Part shown: piece by piece, positions 50,639 through 59,216 of the stretch
How the letters are laid out: the number at the start of each line of letters is the position of its first letter
Numbering within the stretch: the stretch's first letter is position 1
NCBI GenBank assembly: GCA_046594215.1
Contig: JBKJPX010000094.1
Span: forward strand, 1 to 64,000
Length of the DNA stretch: 64,000 bases
Reading direction: 5' to 3'
Source of the DNA: Panacagrimonas sp046594215
GTDB lineage: Bacteria; Pseudomonadota; Gammaproteobacteria; Nevskiales; Nevskiaceae
Translations under genes and position numbers: made by a program
Notes under the pieces: generated by a model
The model's database searches: none
Told to the model about the DNA's origin: nothing
The model's input: only the letters and a program-made list of their open reading frames with translations

Positions 50639-51967
50639 ATGGCCGACGCCTCCTCGATCCTGTCCGCGCCGCTGCGCCTGCCCTGCGGCGCGGTGCTGCA
50701 CAACCGCCTGTGCAAGGCCGCGATGACGGAGGGGCTGGCCGATGAGCACCTGCGCGCAACGTCGCGACACGACCTGCTCTACCGCCGCTGGAGCGAAGGC
50801 GGTGCCGCGCTGCTGTTGACGGGCAACGTGCAAATCGACCGCCGCGTGCTGGAACGTCCCGGCAACGTCTGCATCGACGTCACCGACCCGAAAACGCACG
50901 ACGCGGAAGCCCGCGCGCGCCTGTCGCGCTGGGCTGCGGCCGGTACCGTGGGCGGCAATCACCTGTGGATGCAGATCAGCCACTGCGGTCGCCAGTCGCC
51001 GCGCTACGTCACTCGCACGCCGCTCGCGCCATCGGCCGAACAGCTCGACATTCTCGGCAGCTACGGCAAGCCGCGTGCACTGACCGAGGCGGAAATCCTA
51101 GATTTCATCGCGCGCTTCGCGAAGGTTGCAGTGATCGCGCGCGAAACCGGTTTCACCGGCGTGCAGATTCATGCCGCGCACGGCTACCTCATCAGCTCTT
51201 TCCTGTCCGGTGTCACCAACCGCCGTGGCGACGCATGGGGCGGCGAGCTTTCGAACCGCGCGCGCTTCCTGATCGAAACGATGCGCGCGATCCGCAAGGC
51301 GGTCGGCGCCGATTTCCCCATTGCCATCAAACTCAACTCGGACGACTTCCGCAAAGGGGGATTCAGCAACGACGAGTGCCTTCAGGTCGTGCAATGGCTC
51401 AATGCCGAATCGGTCGACCTGCTGGAGATCTCGGGCGGCAATTACGAGCAGCCGGCGCTACTGGGCCACCGGGGCGACGCACGCACCGCGGCACCGAAGC
51501 GGGAAAGCACGGGAAAGCGCGAGGCCTACTTTCTCGACTACGCCGAACGCATCCGCACCGTCGCACGGATGCCGTTGATGGTGACCGGTGGTTTCCGCTC
51601 GCGTAGCGCCATGGAGGCGGCGCTGGAAGCCAAATCCTGCGATTTGATTGGCATCGGCCGCCCCCTATGCACGCATACGGACGTGGCCGGTGCGCTGCTG
51701 AGAGGCGAGATCCGCGAGCTGCCGGCTTTCGAGAACGGCATGCACATCGCGGAGAAAGGACTGTTCTCGCCGACCTCGCCCGTCATGCTATTCAAGGTGC
51801 TCAACATCTTCGGGGCCCAGGCCTGGTATTTCCTGAATCTATTCCGCCTCGCGGACGGCCTGGGGCCGGACCTGCAGCGCGGCACCCTGACTTCCTTCTT
51901 TGTCTATATGTGGACCGAATACATGACCGCGTTTCGCATGCACCGCGCCAGGAAAGACCATGTCTGA
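50639..51967 (+). CDS. NADH:flavin oxidoreductase, Old Yellow Enzyme family
   Basis: A 442-residue FMN-dependent ene-reductase-like protein. Family motifs: LHNRLCKAAMTEGLAD, LTGNVQIDRR, MQISHCGRQSP, GFTGVQIHAAHGYLISSFLSGVTNRR, DFPIAIKLNSDD and the phosphate-binding TGGFRSRSAME ... DLIGIGRPL. The HAAHGYL segment holds the substrate-binding His pair. A C-terminal extension of about 70 residues goes beyond the barrel. The stop overlaps purT by 8 nt. Substrate unknown. Confidence 0.88.
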   Translation: MADASSILSAPLRLPCGAVLHNRLCKAAMTEGLADEHLRATSRHDLLYRRWSEGGAALLLTGNVQIDRRVLERPGNVCIDVTDPKTHDAEARARLSRWAAAGTVGGNHLWMQISHCGRQSPRYVTRTPLAPSAEQLDILGSYGKPRALTEAEILDFIARFAKVAVIARETGFTGVQIHAAHGYLISSFLSGVTNRRGDAWGGELSNRARFLIETMRAIRKAVGADFPIAIKLNSDDFRKGGFSNDECLQVVQWLNAESVDLLEISGGNYEQPALLGHRGDARTAAPKRESTGKREAYFLDYAERIRTVARMPLMVTGGFRSRSAMEAALEAKSCDLIGIGRPLCTHTDVAGALLRGEIRELPAFENGMHIAEKGLFSPTSPVMLFKVLNIFGAQAWYFLNLFRLADGLGPDLQRGTLTSFFVYMWTEYMTAFRMHRARKDHV

Positions 51968-53213
51968 TACACCGCACCCGCATGAAATCCGAGTGTCCAC
52001 CACCACCTTGGGCACGCCGCTGTCGAACACGGCCGTGTGCGTGATGATGCTCGGCTCGGGCGAGCTGGGTAAGGAGGTCGTGATCGAACTCCAGCGCCTT
52101 GGCGTTGAGACGGTGGCGGTGGACCGCTACCCCAACGCGCCGGCGATGCAGGTGGCGCACCGCAGTCACGTGATTCGGATGCTCGACGGCGCGGAGCTGC
52201 GCCGCGTGGTCGAGGAGGAAGGCCCGACCCTGATCGTTCCGGAGATCGAGGCGATCCACACGCCGACCCTGCTGGAGCTCGAAAAAGAAGGCTACATCGT
52301 GGTGCCGACCGCGCGCGCGGCGTGGCTGACGATGGATCGCGAAGGCATCCGCAGGCTCGCGGCGGAAGAACTGGGCCTGCCCACCTCGCCGTATCGCTTT
52401 GCAGAGACGGAAGCCGAGTACCGCGCGGCCGTCGAGGCGATCGGCATGCCCTGCGTGGTCAAGCCCGTGATGTCGAGTTCTGGCAAGGGTCAGTCGACGG
52501 TCAAGTCCCCGGCCGACGTCCAGAAGGCCTGGGACTACGCGCAGGCCGGCGGCCGCGCGGGACAGGGCAAGGTGATCATCGAGGGCTTCATCGATTTCGA
52601 TTATGAGATCACGCTGCTCACCGTGCGCCACTGGCTCGGGCCTCCGGGCATGAACGAGGAGTTCGGCACCAGCACCTCGTTCTGCGCGCCGATCGGGCAC
52701 CTGCAGATCGACGGCGATTACCGCGAGTCCTGGCAGCCGCACCCGATGTCGGACGTCGCGCTCAAGAAGTCGCAGGAGATCGCGGACAAGGTCACGCGCG
52801 CGCTGGGCGGCCGCGGCCTGTTCGGCGTGGAGCTGTTCGTGAAGGGCGACGAAGTGATCTTCAGCGAGGTCTCGCCGCGACCGCACGACACCGGACTGGT
52901 GACGCTGATCTCGCAGGACCTCAGCGAGTTCGCGCTGCACGCGCGCGCCATCCTCGGCCTGCCCATTCCCAACATCCGCGCGCGCGGCCCGTTCGCCGCG
53001 TCCTGCGCGATCCTCTGCGAGGGCGATCAGGTGGCGCCCTCGTTCATGGGCGCGGCCGATGCGCTGGAAGAGCCCGACACGATGCTGCGCCTGTTCGGCA
53101 AACCCGAGATCGTCGGCAAGCGACGCATGGGCGTGGCGCTGGCGCTGGACGAGACCATCGAGGCCGCGCGCGCGAAGGCGCGACGCGCCGCGTCGAAGAT
53201 CCGGGTGCTCTAG
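51960..53213 (+). CDS. purT: Phosphoribosylglycinamide formyltransferase 2 (formate-dependent)
   Basis: A 417-residue ATP-grasp enzyme that formylates GAR with formate and ATP in purine synthesis. VMMLGSGELGKEVVIELQRLGVETVAVDRY, HRSHVIRMLDG, VPEIEAIHTP and the ATP-grasp MSSSGKGQS loop are diagnostic, as are SEVSPRPHDTGLVTL and the C-terminal GVALALDETIEAAR. Length matches E. coli PurT with a short N-terminal extension. It overlaps the preceding flavin reductase gene by 8 nt and lies 14 nt before a glycosylase gene. Confidence 0.95.
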   Translation: MSDTPHPHEIRVSTTTLGTPLSNTAVCVMMLGSGELGKEVVIELQRLGVETVAVDRYPNAPAMQVAHRSHVIRMLDGAELRRVVEEEGPTLIVPEIEAIHTPTLLELEKEGYIVVPTARAAWLTMDREGIRRLAAEELGLPTSPYRFAETEAEYRAAVEAIGMPCVVKPVMSSSGKGQSTVKSPADVQKAWDYAQAGGRAGQGKVIIEGFIDFDYEITLLTVRHWLGPPGMNEEFGTSTSFCAPIGHLQIDGDYRESWQPHPMSDVALKKSQEIADKVTRALGGRGLFGVELFVKGDEVIFSEVSPRPHDTGLVTLISQDLSEFALHARAILGLPIPNIRARGPFAASCAILCEGDQVAPSFMGAADALEEPDTMLRLFGKPEIVGKRRMGVALALDETIEAARAKARRAASKIRVL

Positions 53214-53227
53214 CCCACGGGGCCGGT

Positions 53228-54115
53228 GTGCCGGAACTGCCCGACCTCGCGGTCTACCTCGAGTGCCTGGAGGACAAGGCGCTCGGGCAGACGCTGAAGG
53301 CCCTGCGCCTGGGAAACCCCTTCGTGCTGCGGACCGTGGCGCCGACACGGGCCGATTTCGCCGGCCGCCGACTGCTCGGCACTTCACGCATCGGCAAGCG
53401 CCTGGTGCTGCGATTCGGAGGCGGGCGCTGCGCCGTCGTGCACCTGATGATCCTCGGGCGGCTGCACTGGAAGAAACCAGGGGCCGGCGTCCCGAAGGGA
53501 TCAGGGCTGTGCGCCTTCGACTTCGAGACCGGCACACTGCTGCTTACAGAGTCGGGCAGCAAGCGAAGGGCTTCGCTGCACCTGCTCGACGACGAGGCGG
53601 GACTCGCGGCCTTCGATCGCGGCGGCCTGGAGCCACTCGATATCGATCTCGCGACGTTCTCCGAACGGCTTCGGCACGAGAACCACACGCTCAAGCGTGC
53701 GCTGACCGACCCGACCATCTTCGCGGCGATCGGCAACGCGTACTCCGACGAGATCCTGCACCGCGCGAAGCTCTCGCCGTTTCTCAAGTCCCAAGCCATC
53801 GACGCCTCGAGCTGCGCGAAGCTGTTCGAGGCCACGCGCAGCGTTCTCGCCGAGTGGACCACGCGCCTGCGTCACGAAGCGCAAGCCGCCGACGGCTGGC
53901 CCAAAAAAGTAACGGCCTTCCGCCCCGAGATGGCGGTACACGGGCGTTACGGCCTGCCCTGCCCCGTCTGCGGCTCGCCAGTGCAGCGCATCGTGTACGC
54001 CGACAACGAGGCGAATTACTGCGCCCGCTGCCAGACCGGCGGGCGCCTGCTCGCCGATCGCGCGCTGTCGCGCCTGCTGCACGACAGCTGGCCGCGCTCG
54101 ATCGACGAGGTTTGA
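53228..54115 (+). CDS. Second Fpg/Nei-family DNA glycosylase
   Basis: A 295-residue paralogue of MutM. The N-terminus PELPDLAVYLECLE keeps catalytic Pro2 and Glu3; LVLRFGGGRCAVVHLMILGRLHW carries the beta-lobe, IGNAYSDEILHRAKLSP the helix-two-turn-helix, and CPVCGSPV ... NYCARCQTGG the zinc finger. It is more divergent than MutM, and the lesion range may differ (Nei-like). The start is GTG 53228. It follows purT closely. Confidence 0.88.
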   Translation: MPELPDLAVYLECLEDKALGQTLKALRLGNPFVLRTVAPTRADFAGRRLLGTSRIGKRLVLRFGGGRCAVVHLMILGRLHWKKPGAGVPKGSGLCAFDFETGTLLLTESGSKRRASLHLLDDEAGLAAFDRGGLEPLDIDLATFSERLRHENHTLKRALTDPTIFAAIGNAYSDEILHRAKLSPFLKSQAIDASSCAKLFEATRSVLAEWTTRLRHEAQAADGWPKKVTAFRPEMAVHGRYGLPCPVCGSPVQRIVYADNEANYCARCQTGGRLLADRALSRLLHDSWPRSIDEV

Positions 54116-54640
54116 GGGGGAGCGCTCTTTCCGAGCTGAGGTGCCTCGTCTCATCGCCTACGTCGTATGAAACGGGACAAGACCGGTCCGCGCGGCGCGC
54201 GCCGGATCGGTTATTCCGCCGGCCGCCTCTTCGCCGCGTCACGGCCCGTTATGCACTCGTGCAAGACGATCGTGCGGATCATTCCGAGCTCGCGATCCTG
54301 GCGAGAGTTCCGTTCCCTTCGTTTTGCTTGGTCGCCCCGCTCCAGCGGGGCGATCGGGCAAGGCCGCGAGGTCGCGCGGACTTGCCGCCGGCCGCGCCGG
54401 CGTCGTGCATCGGGGAAGTTCGTCCGAATCGTCCCTCGGCGCGACGGGCACTGTCCCGACGCGTCCCGCTCCGACGCGCTCCATCCCCCTTGGCCACAGC
54501 CTCCTCCCGGGGCCGTCCAGAGAGGGTCGAACGGCCGTTTCGCGGCTTTGGACGCTGAATTTTCACCCGAAGGCGCGTAGACTCCGCGACCGTTTGACTA
54601 CCTTCAATCGGGGCAGCCTGTGGGCTGCCCCGTACTTTTT
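54116..54640. other. Long intergenic region before typA, no gene recognised
   Basis: About 525 nt. Open frames on both strands are Arg/Pro/Ser-rich and look like GC-driven shadows without domain or start signals. A CCCCGCTCCAGCGGGG hairpin lies near 54336-54351. TAGACT at 54578-54583 is a possible -10 element for typA. The last 32 nt form the hairpin listed separately. Confidence 0.4.
54609..54640 (+). promoter_or_regulatory. Terminator-like hairpin abutting the typA start codon
   Basis: CGGGGCAGCC (54609-54618) pairs perfectly with GGCTGCCCCG (54623-54632) around TGTG, followed by TACTTTTT and then the typA ATG at 54641. This is a textbook intrinsic terminator shape (10-bp GC-rich stem plus U-tract) inside the typA leader, 8 nt before the start. 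No Shine-Dalgarno sequence lies between hairpin and ATG. It could act as attenuator or as a translation-controlling stem. Confidence 0.65.
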
Positions 54641-56476
54641 ATGATCCAGAATCTTCGCAACATCGCCATCATCGCCCACGTCGACCACGGCAAAACGACC
54701 CTCGTCGACAAGCTCCTCCGCCAGTCCGGCACGCTCGACAAGCGCGAGGAACTGGGCGAACGCATCATGGATTCCAACGACCTGGAACGTGAGCGCGGCA
54801 TCACCATCCTGGCGAAGAACACCGCCTTGCGCTGGCTCGACAAGCGCACCGACATCACCTACCGCATCAACATCGTCGACACCCCCGGCCACGCCGACTT
54901 CGGCGGCGAAGTCGAGCGCGTGCTGTCGATGGTCGACTCCGTCCTGCTGCTGGTGGATTCGGTCGACGGGCCGATGCCGCAAACGCGATTCGTGACGCAG
55001 AAGGCTTTCGCGATGGGGCTCAACCCCATCGTCGTGCTGAACAAGATCGACCGCGACGGCGCGCGCGCGGACTGGGTCGTAGACCAGGTGTTCGACCTGT
55101 TCGACAAGCTCGGCGCCAACGACGTGCAGCTCGACTTCCCGTTCATCTACGCCAGCGGCCTGATGGGTTACGCCGGCGACAATCCCGACATCCGCGAAGG
55201 CAACATGGACCCGCTGTTCCAGGCCATCGTCGACAAGGTGCCGGCGCCGGGCGTGGAAGTGGACGGTCCGTTCCAGATGCAGATCACCTCGCTGGCGTAC
55301 TCCAGCTACGTAGGCGTCATCGGCACCGGCCGCATCAAGCGCGGCAGCGTCAAGCCGAACTCGCAGGTCTCGATCGTGAACCGCGAGGGCAAGGTCCGCA
55401 TGGGTCGCGTCCTGCAGGTGCTGGGCTTCATGGGCCTGGACAAGGTCGAGGTCGCCGAGGCGATGGCGGGCGACATCGTCGCCATCACGGGCATCGACGA
55501 GCTCGGCATCTCCGAGACCGTCTGCGACCCCAAGAATCCCGAACAGCTCGCAACGCTCCAGGTCGACGAACCGACCATGAGCATGATGTTCGAGGTGAAC
55601 AAGTCGCCGTTCGCCGGCAAGGAAGGCAAGTTCGTCACCAGCCGTCAGATCGCCGAGCGCCTGCAGCGCGAGCTGAAGACCAACGTGGCGCTGCGCGTGG
55701 AGCCGGGCGAGGCTCCCGACCAGCAGCGCGTCTCGGGTCGTGGCCTGCTGCACCTGGGCATCCTGCTCGAAAACATGCGCCGCGAGGGATACGAGATCGC
55801 GGTGGCGCGTCCGCAGGTCATCCTCAAGGAGATCGACGGCGTGGTGTGCGAGCCGTACGAATCGCTCGTGGCCGACGTCGAGGACAAGCACCAGGGCGGC
55901 ACGATCCAGGGCCTCGCGAGTCGTGGCGGCAAGATGCTCGACATGGTCCCCGACGGCCGCGGTCGCGTGCGTCTCAGCTACATGATCCCGTCGCGCGGCC
56001 TGATCGGCTTCCAGACCGAATTCATGTCGATGACGTCGGGCACCGGGCTGCTGTTCCACAACTTCGACCACTTCGGTCCGAAAGCGGAGAACACAGAGAT
56101 CGGCCAGCGTCACAACGGCGTGATGATCTCGAACGACCAGGGCGAAGCCCCGGCCTACGCGATCTTCAACCTGCAGGAACGCGGCAAGATGATGCTCGAT
56201 CCCGGCCAGTCGATCTACGAAGGCCAGATCGTGGGGATCCACTCGCGCGACAACGACCTCGTGGTCAACGCGCTGCGCGGCAAGAAGCTTACGAATATGC
56301 GCGCCTCGGGTAGCGACGAGAACGTGCTGCTGGTGCCGCCGGTGAAGTTCTCGCTCGAGCAGGCCCTGGAATTCATCAATGACGACGAGCTCGTGGAACT
56401 CACGCCCGCCGCGATCCGCGTGCGCAAGAAGTTTCTGAAGGAAAGCGAGCGCAAGCGCGCGGATCGTTCCGACTGA
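54641..56476 (+). CDS. typA: Ribosome-associated GTPase TypA/BipA
   Basis: A 611-residue translational GTPase of the EF-G superfamily that helps ribosome assembly and growth under stress or cold. IAIIAHVDHGKTTLVDKLL (P-loop), RERGITI (switch I), DTPGHADFGGEVER, VLNKIDRDGAR and the C-terminal PSRGLIGFQTEFMSMTSG motif, with GQRHNGVMISNDQGEA, identify it. Family alignment sets the start at ATG 54641, which lacks a Shine-Dalgarno sequence. A strong terminator follows. Confidence 0.96.
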   Translation: MIQNLRNIAIIAHVDHGKTTLVDKLLRQSGTLDKREELGERIMDSNDLERERGITILAKNTALRWLDKRTDITYRINIVDTPGHADFGGEVERVLSMVDSVLLLVDSVDGPMPQTRFVTQKAFAMGLNPIVVLNKIDRDGARADWVVDQVFDLFDKLGANDVQLDFPFIYASGLMGYAGDNPDIREGNMDPLFQAIVDKVPAPGVEVDGPFQMQITSLAYSSYVGVIGTGRIKRGSVKPNSQVSIVNREGKVRMGRVLQVLGFMGLDKVEVAEAMAGDIVAITGIDELGISETVCDPKNPEQLATLQVDEPTMSMMFEVNKSPFAGKEGKFVTSRQIAERLQRELKTNVALRVEPGEAPDQQRVSGRGLLHLGILLENMRREGYEIAVARPQVILKEIDGVVCEPYESLVADVEDKHQGGTIQGLASRGGKMLDMVPDGRGRVRLSYMIPSRGLIGFQTEFMSMTSGTGLLFHNFDHFGPKAENTEIGQRHNGVMISNDQGEAPAYAIFNLQERGKMMLDPGQSIYEGQIVGIHSRDNDLVVNALRGKKLTNMRASGSDENVLLVPPVKFSLEQALEFINDDELVELTPAAIRVRKKFLKESERKRADRSD

Positions 56477-56505
56477 GTTTTCAGCACGAATTGCGTTTGC
56501 ATGGC

Positions 56506-56540
56506 GAAGAAGCCCGGGCCAAACCCGGGCTTCTTCTTTT
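56506..56540 (+). terminator. Intrinsic terminator after typA
   Basis: A 13-bp perfect stem (56506-56518 with 56524-56536), 5-nt loop CCAAA, then TTTT. It lies 29 nt after the typA stop. Confidence 0.9.
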
Positions 56541-56551
56541 GGCAGGCAGCG

Positions 56552-56616
56552 CGGACGAAGGCCCGGCTCCTGCCAGGTATCGGGACCAGGACAAGCCGTC
56601 CCGACTTCGTCAGGCC
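56552..56616. repeat. Degenerate pair of REP-like units
   Basis: CGGACGAAGGCCCGG (56552-56566) and CCCGACTTCGTCAGGCC (56600-56616) lie in opposite orientation after the typA terminator. They match the palindromes at 45886, 49666 and 49721 with a few mismatches. Confidence 0.4.
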
Positions 56617-56748
56617 CACGTGAACTCTCTCCCCCAACCTGAACGAGAACCCGATATTTAGGAGCGCTTTTCCATTCAGCTCGATTCAGAACGGGTTCAT
56701 TGCTCGGGCCTCAGCATTCGTTCCACGCTCAGGAGGAGGATCGGTGCC

Positions 56749-57216
56749 ATGAACAGGGTCAAAAAGTTTTTATGGGTCGGTGCTGCGGCGCTGGGGCTGG
56801 CCGGATTCGCTGGTTCAGCCGCGGCCCGGGTCGACGTGCAGATCGGGCTGGGATACCCGGGCCCCGTCTATTACGACGAATGGCAGCCGAGCTATCGCGA
56901 GTATTACTACAGCGAGCCGCGCCCGGTTTACTACTACGATCGCGGTCCCAGCTATCGCTATTACGACCGACGACCCGTCTACCAGTACTACCACGACGAT
57001 CGTCGCTGGGGTCGCGAGCACTATTGGGATCGCCGGGACAACCGCGATTCGCATCGATGGCATGAACGCGATCGCGGGCACGATTGGGACGATCGCCATG
57101 ACAACCGGCACGATCGCCGCGACCGCCATGACAGCCGCGACGGCGGCCACAACGACCGTGACCACGATCGCAGCTGGAGCGACAGCCATGATCGCCGGTA
57201 CGGGAATCGGCGCTAG
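56749..57216 (+). CDS. Secreted Tyr/His/Asp/Arg-rich low-complexity protein
   Basis: A 155-residue protein with a signal peptide (cleavage near AAA-RVDV). A tyrosine-rich part follows (about 40-85: YYYSEPRPVYYYDRG and similar), then an extremely charged tail (about 85-155) of repeated HDRRD, DRHDSRD and DRDHDR units. No enzyme domain. AGGAGGAGGAT lies close upstream of ATG 56749. The histidine density suggests metal binding or a periplasmic stress role; this is inference only. Confidence 0.75.
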   Translation: MNRVKKFLWVGAAALGLAGFAGSAAARVDVQIGLGYPGPVYYDEWQPSYREYYYSEPRPVYYYDRGPSYRYYDRRPVYQYYHDDRRWGREHYWDRRDNRDSHRWHERDRGHDWDDRHDNRHDRRDRHDSRDGGHNDRDHDRSWSDSHDRRYGNRR

Positions 57217-57260
57217 CGCCTGAGGCGCGGAACCCGCGCTGAGGAAGAAGAAAGAAGATG

Positions 57261-57304
57261 GGCCTGCTGCGACCGCGAAATTGCGCGGAGCGGCAGGCCT
57301 TTTT
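57261..57304 (+). terminator. Intrinsic terminator after the secreted protein
   Basis: GGCCTGCTGC (57261-57270) pairs with GCGGCAGGCC (57290-57299) with one T-G pair, and TTTTT follows. Inner bases extend the stem loosely. It lies about 45 nt after the stop. Confidence 0.7.
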
Positions 57305-57415
57305 CATGGGCGGCGGGGGCGGACGATCAGCTCGACCCGGTGGAAACTTCGGGCAAGAAGCCATCGGGAACCTGCCCTGACCGAAGCAGCGTGAGCGCGA
57401 CCCCGGCCCGACGCC

Positions 57416-58909
57416 TCAGATGTTCTCGCCCTCGAGCATGCGACGCAGTGCAATGCGATCGACCTTGCCGCTGCCCGTGCGCGGGATCGCGCCGACGAAC
57501 AAAATCACCGAGGGAACCTTGTACGGCGCCAGGCGCTGACGCAGGTCCAGGCGCAGCACTTCCGCTTGGCCCAGTACCTGCGGCTGCATCACGATCGCCG
57601 CCAGCCCCGTCTCTCCCCAGCGAGCGTCCGGCATGCTGAGCACGGCGCATTCGACCACGCCTGGGCATTGATCGATCGCGGCTTCGACTTCGGCAGGGAA
57701 GACGTTCTCGCCCCCGGAAATGTACATGTCCTTGCGCCGGCCCCGGATGTAGTAGCGGCCATCGGCGTCGCTCTCGGCGAGATCGCCCGTGCTGAACCAG
57801 CCGTCACGGCAGACCTCGCTCCACTCGTCCGCGTGGCCGAGGTAACCGGAACACAGGCCCTCGCCGCTGAGCGTCAGCTCGCCCACCTCGTCGTTGCCGC
57901 ACACCGAGCCGTCGGGGCGGCGGATCTCCACCTGCACGTGGGGCATCGGCCGGCCCACCGAATCTGGATACAGGGCGGCCTCCTCCATCTCGATGGCAAA
58001 GCAGTTCACCCCGGCCTCGGTCATGCCGTAGCCCTGCTTGAACGGGATGCCGTGATCGACCATCGCGCGCGCCACGCGCGGCGGACAGGGCGCGCCGCCC
58101 GAGATGGCCCAGCGCACGCGACCCAGTTCGGCCGCGGCGAAGCCCGGGTGGGCAATCAGGCGCTCGTACATCGTGGGCACCATGAACATGACGGTGGCGT
58201 CCAGGCGCTGGGCCAGGCGCAGGTACTCGCCGGGTTCGAACGCGCTCATCAGGATCACGCGTCCACCCAGGGTCAGCAGCGGCGTGGCCAGCACGTTGAT
58301 CGCCGCGTGGAAGCACGGCGTGGCCTGGATCGCGCAGTCCTCCGGCCCCAGGTCCCAGCCCATCGCGGAGCATTCCGCGTTGGCCGCGGTCTGGCGGTAG
58401 GGGATCAGGGCCGCCTTGGACCGGCCGCCGCTGCCGCCGGTGAACAGGATCATCTGGATGCTTTCGGGCGACAGCTCGGGCGGACGAATGTGCTGCCGGC
58501 TCGAATTGCCCAGCCAGCCCCGGTACTGCTCGAGGGTCACGCGCGGGCAGTCGAAGGCCTCGGCGGCCACGGCCGCGTAACGCGACTCGCAGAACACCAG
58601 CTCCGGCCGCACGATCTGCGCCTGTTCGCGCAGCTCTGGCGCAACCTGGCGGACGTTGAACGGTACGAAGACGAAGCCCAGCTTGGGCGCCGCGAACAGC
58701 AGGTCGAAATGCGCGAGGTGGTTGGACGACAGGATGCCCACCCGGGCGCCGAACCCGATTCCCGACACGGCCAGGGTGTTGGCCAGTCGCGTCGCCCGCT
58801 CGTTGAGATCGCGGTAGGTGTACCAGCGCCCGTTGAACCAGATGGCGGGCCGATCCGGCGTCAACTCGGCGCCCCATGCAGCGAGATCGAATTTCATCTC
58901 TGGCGTCAT
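57416..58909 (-). CDS. Acyl-CoA synthetase (AMP-dependent, fatty acid or related)
   Basis: A 497-residue adenylate-forming ligase. The nucleotide loop appears as MILFTGGSGGRSKAALIPYR (first Thr-Ser of the canonical TSGTTG replaced by TGGSGG), then GYGMTEAGVNCF, DGWFSTGDLAESDADGRYYIRGRRKDMYISGGENVFPAEVE and the catalytic lysine in PRTGSGKVDR near the C-terminus. It should activate a carboxylic acid to its CoA ester; chain length is unclear. It stands alone, divergent from leuS. Confidence 0.88.
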   Translation of the reverse strand: MTPEMKFDLAAWGAELTPDRPAIWFNGRWYTYRDLNERATRLANTLAVSGIGFGARVGILSSNHLAHFDLLFAAPKLGFVFVPFNVRQVAPELREQAQIVRPELVFCESRYAAVAAEAFDCPRVTLEQYRGWLGNSSRQHIRPPELSPESIQMILFTGGSGGRSKAALIPYRQTAANAECSAMGWDLGPEDCAIQATPCFHAAINVLATPLLTLGGRVILMSAFEPGEYLRLAQRLDATVMFMVPTMYERLIAHPGFAAAELGRVRWAISGGAPCPPRVARAMVDHGIPFKQGYGMTEAGVNCFAIEMEEAALYPDSVGRPMPHVQVEIRRPDGSVCGNDEVGELTLSGEGLCSGYLGHADEWSEVCRDGWFSTGDLAESDADGRYYIRGRRKDMYISGGENVFPAEVEAAIDQCPGVVECAVLSMPDARWGETGLAAIVMQPQVLGQAEVLRLDLRQRLAPYKVPSVILFVGAIPRTGSGKVDRIALRRMLEGENI

Positions 58910-59086
58910 CGCAACCGGGGAGGGGACGGCAAGATAGCGCAGGTCTTCACCGCGGTGACGGCCTTGGCGGGAACGCCCGGGACCGCGTGACGCAGTTCAC
59001 CGCGCTCATAGCCCGCATCGCCGGTATCCGGGGCGTCGAATTTCGCGAAACGAAAGAGCCCGGAGCTTTCCACCCGCCCGGCGACA

Positions 59087-59106
59087 CGCCCGGACTTCGG
59101 CCGGGG
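59087..59106. repeat. REP-like palindrome, degenerate
   Basis: GCCCGGACTTCGGCCGGGGT lies in the 300-nt gap between the acyl-CoA synthetase and leuS. It resembles the CGGACTTCGTCCGGG unit. The remaining gap shows no gene; TAGACT at 59158-59163 may be the leuS -10 element. Confidence 0.35.
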
Positions 59107-59216
59107 TACGAGGCCACCGCCGCAGCCGGCTGCAAAGAAGACGGCCCCTTCGCAGGGTAGACTTGCGCGCTGCGCGCGCACCGCGTCCGCACCTCGACAC
59201 CTCAGCTTTCGCACCC

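Noticed and set aside
53228..54115. Reading the second glycosylase as a broken mutM duplicate
   Set aside because: It keeps the catalytic N-terminus, helix-two-turn-helix and zinc finger, so it is a full and separate family member.
54167..54580. 137-codon open frame upstream of typA
   Set aside because: Arg/Ser/Pro-rich, no start signal and no domain; it looks like non-coding GC-rich DNA.
54563..56242. 559-codon minus-strand open frame over typA
   Set aside because: Antisense shadow of a highly conserved gene, His/Val/Asp/Leu-rich without any recognisable domain.
27326..59057. Shared string GAATTTCGCGAA(G/A)CGAAAG between the gaps at 27326-27345 (minus) and 59037-59057
   Set aside because: Nineteen bases with one mismatch is near chance expectation for a window this size, and the flanks do not match.
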